Source: Ananas comosus (lineage: Eukaryota; Streptophyta; Magnoliopsida; Poales; Bromeliaceae). From it: 64,000 bases of DNA. The stretch spans positions 1,897,197 through 1,961,196 of the forward strand of contig NC_033636.1 in assembly GCF_001540865.1 (NCBI RefSeq), written 5' to 3'. Every line of letters starts with the position of its first letter. Positions within the stretch are counted from its first letter, which is position 1. Below the pieces are notes generated by a model. The model was not told the DNA's origin, searched no databases, and saw only the letters and a list, made by a program, of their open reading frames with translations. Made by a program: the position numbers and the translations under genes. Shown here piece by piece: positions 60,601-64,000 of this stretch.

Positions 60601-63600
60601 TCTGTGTTGAAATTGCTAGAGGATCTTTGTGTCAATATGCATAGCCGTGAGCACCATGCAAAAGACAGTGATGGTGATCGTATAACTCAAGGTCTTGGAG
60701 CTGTATGGAGCCTAATTTTGGGACGGCCTCTTAGTAGACAAGCTTGCTTGAACATCGCTTTGAAGGTGTAAATTTCTTGTACATGTAGAAGAAGATTCAT
60801 CATTCACTGACCTTGGAAGTAAATAAGTAGTAAATAGTGTGTCATGTCAAAGCTCTGTCTTCTGTTGATTTGAGGTTGTAGACGTACTTAAATTTGTATA
60901 CACGTGCATATGCACACCAACACAATTTGTTTTAGATGCGCTTCATTACCTTATATCACACCCTTACTCATGAAAATGCCTCTCTTTGAGAAGATATCTA
61001 TGTTTTTAATACAAAACTGACATTTTTGCTCATGATTAGGTGACTGCCCAACTTAAGATAAATGGTGTTTTTGTAAGAAACTACACCTTATAGTTGTAAT
61101 ATGAAATTGCAGGAGATATATGTAAATGTCTCTTACAGTTAATTCGAACATCTGAAGTATTAAGATGAAATGGCTATTCTATACACGTTACGCAAATGGC
61201 TAATGTACCATGAATTATGCCTTCTAGAGATCGAATCATTCAGTGGGGATGTATGACAGTAGTTTGCTATCAGGTTTGTCTAAGAAAAATGTATAAATGA
61301 TAACAAATTTGATGGCTATTATATGAATCTTGATAGTCGCAGAAATGAGTGACAATTGGAATAAGCACTAGCACAAATAAGGTTTCAGATCTCTCCTTAC
61401 CGAAGAGTTTCTTTTTATTATAACCTTATCACATATTTGAGTATCCAATTCAGTAGTTATGTTTCGATTTAAGGTTTATTTTGGTGATAATTTGTCAATG
61501 TAGAGCTCTTGAGTAGGAGCATTGTATCTTTTTTTTCCCTAGCAGATACTGAAGTGGCAGTTCCAAATAGGAATGTGTAAGATCATTGGTAAAGAATGTG
61601 AAACAATTGTTTGTCTCCAATAGTTTTAAGCTATCAAAGAATGATGTTTTTAATAATCATATTCAACACTCTCCTCACGTCTGGACTTGAGACTTTTTGA
61701 TATGCATAAGACATGGACTTTAATTAAAATGGAAGGAAATTAAATGATACTAGGGGCTAGGTGGGATTCAAACTCAGGACCTCTTGACTGATACTATGTT
61801 AAAGAATGTGAAACAATTGTTTATCTTCAATAGCTTAAGCTATCGGAGAACAGTATTTTAATATATATATTCGACAAGCATTATTATCTTTTATTAGTGT
61901 GTTTTTCTTTTCCTATAAACTTATAGCTCAAGTTGTAATTGCAGTGTGCTGTTCATTCTCAAGATGAAGTTAGGACAAAATCTATTCGATTGGTATGCAT
62001 ACTTGAAACTTCTTATTGTTCTTTTTTCTTTTTTTTTGGTTCTAATTGTTATTATTTCAGTGTATTCTGTTTCTATCCTTTTGGATGCTAAATTTTTCGT
62101 TTTGCCTTGTCATACATTTATGTTCAGGTTGCCAACAAACTCTATCCTCTTCATTATGCATCAGAACACATTGAGCAGTTCGCAACAAATATGCTTTTGT
62201 CAGTTGTTGATCAGCGAGTTTCAGAGACAGATGATACATCTGTGTCCTCTAGAGAACCAAAAACAGAAGTAATTTGAACCTTTTGATCTCTAAAACTACC
62301 AACAATGTTACATTTTTTGCTTAAAGTGGAAATGTGACCAGTTTCCTGCATTTTTCCTCTTTTATTTACTTGGAAGTTGGAAGAAGCAAGCAGATTTATT
62401 CTCTTAAAAGGATTATAATGACTATGACGTACTTTGATTATTGATTACTTCTTTTCACTCTCTTTTGTCATCAGTTTTTTTTTTTTTCCTATTAATTTTG
62501 TAAATATTGCTAACAAGAATCTATGTGTATGGACTGTCAGGCAGGAGGTATTCAAGAGACTTCAATTAGCAGTTCGCAGAATTCTGAGCCTATTCGTTTT
62601 GAAAGCGATTCTATGAAGTCTTCTCTTGTTTCTCCATCTGTATCTCTATCTCAGGCTCAGTGTCAAACTTCGTTGTTCTTTGCTCTTTGCTCAAAGGTAA
62701 AAATTCCCATAATCATCTTTCTCTTAACTGATAAAATTTTCCTCAGAAAGTCAGAATTCAGAATTTTTCCTTGGGTCATTTAATAGGACATTAGGTTTAG
62801 CAGCATAATTCAGTTTCTTTTGTGTTTTTGGGGTCTTTTCAGCTGCTCTGCTTATACAACTTATATTTTCTGCAGAAACCTAGTCTTCTTCGACTTGTCT
62901 TTGATATTTATGGAAGGTCTCCAAAGGCTGTCAAACAGGTGCTGCTCTATCTTCTCTTGCGTATCTTTATACTAGAGATACATATATAACCATGCAATTG
63001 TATCTATTATATACCGTTGTGAAATCTGAATTTTCATGTATGCTCTTTTAAAATAATATAACATATATACATATATTAAAATTCTCCTCTTTAAATGACT
63101 TCTGATACAAAATCAACCGCCCCCAATAAATTTGATGACTCAAATTAAGATAAGGATATTTTTGCAAGAAACTATACTTTCAAGGGGTAAGCCTGGAAGA
63201 TTCAGACTTTAGGCCCTTGTTTGGTTGGGGGTTAAGGGGTGGAATAACCCCTTAACCCCCATATTATCCCCAAACACCCCAAAAAATAGGTGGGGTTAGC
63301 TAACCCCACCTAACCCCACCTAACCCCACCTCAAATAAATTATCCTGGGTTAGCTAACCCCACTTAACCCCACCAAACTCCAACCAAATACTATTTTCTA
63401 TTCATAATAACCCACTATCTTTTTTATCCCACCTACTCCAACCAATCATTATCCTTCTTTATCAATCATTATCTTCTTATCTCACCTACTCCAACCAAAC
63501 ACTATTTTTCATTATTCTAGACTAACTCCAACCCCCAACCAAACACAAAAAAATTTTAACCCCACTTTAACCCTGAACTTAACTCTATCCCTGGAATAGC

Positions 63601-64000
63601 TACTTTTTCCTTAACCCCGAACCAAACGGAGGCTAGGGGTATATATGTAAGTAGATGATGTGCACAGTTGCGGCAATATGTATTTGTAAAGGCCGCTGTA
63701 TATCAAATCCGTTTGATGTATAACAGTTGTAAGCATGCAGTGCATCCATCGGCACATCCCTATCCTAGTGAGGAGTCTAGGAGCATCCAACACAGAATTA
63801 CTGAATATTATTTCTGATCTACCTGACGGCGGTGAAAACCTCATCATTCTGGTATATCTTACTCTTTCATATACAAACATTTTCTTTTCCCTTGCCAATG
63901 CATGCCACAGTTTGCTAATATGATTTTTCTTTTTTTCGACTTTATAGACATTGGAAACACTGACTGAAGACTCAACTCCTTCGAAGGATCTTATTGCAAC
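45341..64000 (+). CDS. SYMPK-like: Symplekin-like mRNA 3'-end processing scaffold (3' end outside window)
   Basis: Symplekin is the HEAT-repeat scaffold that joins CPSF and CstF in pre-mRNA cleavage and polyadenylation in the nucleus. Exons: 45341-45444, 46791-46950, 50410-50502, 51161-51263, 52001-52163, 52959-53130, 54794-54922, 56016-56531, 57140-57751, 59249-59317, 60305-60421, 60520-60765, 61945-61992, 62128-62268, 62541-62696, 62876-62938, 63741-63851, 63948 onward. All junctions are GT-AG and in phase, giving about 1018 residues so far. Recognisable plant-symplekin segments: PNLLSLLKHDDPAVVRQSIA; CLAAIAKNRVLHYDRILSSL; YSVRTAFLGFLRCSHPYIVE; LTPAEKMIAMIGALIAEGER; DPRRDPRRLDPRR; ITQGLGAVWSLILGRPLSRQ; HRHIPILVRSLG. 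Exon 1 is GC-rich and encodes Ala/Arg-rich sequence. It then joins directly to FLKEVGREISEDL, so about 60 residues of N-terminal HEAT sequence usual in the family appear to be missing. Introns are long and repeat-rich. The C-terminal part lies beyond the window. Confidence 0.92.
50840..50901 (+). repeat. Two tandem 31-bp units
   Basis: ACTAGGTTATTGTGGCACCA...CCCTATACAT (50840-50870) is followed by a second unit with a few changes (50871-50901), in intron 3 of the symplekin-like gene. Confidence 0.85.
53262..53695. mobile_element. Foldback MITE in symplekin intron 6
   Basis: It shares AGCATGGAGGCCTTCATG, AAATTGTTTTCGATGATGGG, TATCTAGAAACCAAATTT and the inverted GGATGTCCCATAATTGAAA with the 27776-28290 element. 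As there, one side is flanked by TA and GA repeats (53229-53262; TA repeats at 53693-53708). Confidence 0.78.
53905..54047 (+). other. Nuclear insertion of plastid DNA with group II intron domain V
   Basis: GAGCCGGATGATGAAAAATT followed by ATCATGTCCGGTTC (53973-54006) folds into the 34-nt hairpin of group II intron domain V: a GAGCCG...CGGTTC stem with a central AAAA loop. The flanks, TTTTACTCCTTTGATTCTTG before and GGATGGATCCGTAAGAATTC, ACCTATCCCAATA after, look to me like the end of a chloroplast group II intron, probably petD. It sits in symplekin intron 6 and diverges from plastid sequence after CCCAATA. Gene assignment is from memory and needs a search. Confidence 0.65.
55339..55983 (+). 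mobile_element. Self-nested GGCACG MITEs in symplekin intron 7
   Basis: An inner copy (55375-55692) starts CAAGGTTTTAAGTGC and ends GCACTTAAATCCTTG. The pieces on either side (55339-55374 and 55693-55983) align with the inner copy as the two parts of one interrupted copy, so the family inserted into itself. ACGAT occurs on both sides of the inner copy. Both contain AAAATAAATATTTCATG in the AT-rich middle and clusters of GGCACG/CGTGCC at the ends. A partial relative is at 58375-58490. Confidence 0.75.
58375..58490 (+). mobile_element. Partial GGCACG-family MITE
   Basis: TTTTGAGCTGTACCATCGG, a degraded GCATGGTCAGCATGCC block and the terminal GCACTTAAATCC word match the ends of the family at 55339-55983. 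Located in symplekin intron 9. Confidence 0.5.
61597..61876 (-). mobile_element. TRIM element, minus orientation, symplekin intron 12
   Basis: Direct repeats at 61597-61668 (72 bp) and 61807-61876 start TGTGAAACAATTGTTT and end CAACA/CGACA. These are the reverse complement of the LTR type at 4186-4456 (TGTT...GTTTCACA). Next to the first is CTCTCCTCACGT, the reverse of a purine tract. Next to the second is CTGATACTATGT, the reverse of a degraded TGGTATCAG primer site, shifted by a ten-base insertion. No target duplication. Older than the 4186 copy. Confidence 0.8.
63213..63633. mobile_element. MITE in symplekin intron 16
   Basis: It begins GCCCTTGTTTGGTTGGGGGT and ends ACCCCGAACCAAACGGAGGC, an inverted pair of about 25 bp, with TAG on both sides (63210-63212, 63634-63636). 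The interior is rich in TTAACCCCAC repeats. Ends and 3-bp duplication suit a Harbinger/Tourist-type element. Confidence 0.8.

Overview
Nuclear DNA of a flowering plant, most likely a monocot. The evidence is spliceosomal genes with GT-AG introns, first exons far more GC-rich than the rest of the gene, plant-type repeats (Ty1-copia, Ty3-gypsy, TRIM, many MITEs, a Mutator-like element with a plant mobile domain) and plant telomere-type motifs. The species cannot be fixed from the sequence alone. Three host genes carry all the convincing host coding sequence; most of the rest is transposon-derived.

Layout. 1-3527: decayed, truncated Ty1-copia element on the minus strand, plus a second partial LTR at the window edge. 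3903-11157 (+): a four-exon gene for a 302-residue coiled-coil protein of unknown function with a transit-peptide-like N-terminus. Its 5.2-kb first intron holds a complete 271-bp TRIM retrotransposon. 11762-12323: Mutator-type MITE with a perfect 9-bp target duplication. 14803-21520: a 6.7-kb near-perfect palindrome. Each arm carries the 3' end of a Mutator transposase gene and a decayed plant-mobile-domain (PMD) gene, and the arms meet at a 26-bp spacer made mostly of TTTAGGG repeats. 22331-22987: two MITEs. 26064-37596 (-): a gene for a beta-propeller-like protein of unknown function, four exons, with a 9.2-kb first intron full of repeats, including an LTR flanked by a direct duplication of about 540 bp. 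38205-44795 (-): a decayed Ty3-gypsy element with both LTRs, its gag split by an AT-rich insertion. 45341-64000 (+, runs off the window): a symplekin-like mRNA 3'-end-processing gene with 18 exons visible and in phase. Its introns carry several MITEs, a TRIM and a small piece of plastid DNA containing a group II intron domain V.

The three host genes show no functional link to one another. The most unusual structure is the PMD/MULE palindrome, whose layout resembles inverted-duplication silencing loci such as maize Mu killer. Several MITE families occur both in the introns of the host genes and between them, so one repeat population has colonised the whole window. No rRNA, tRNA or CRISPR array was seen. 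Exon coordinates were read by hand from splice sites and reading phase; percent identities were judged by eye.
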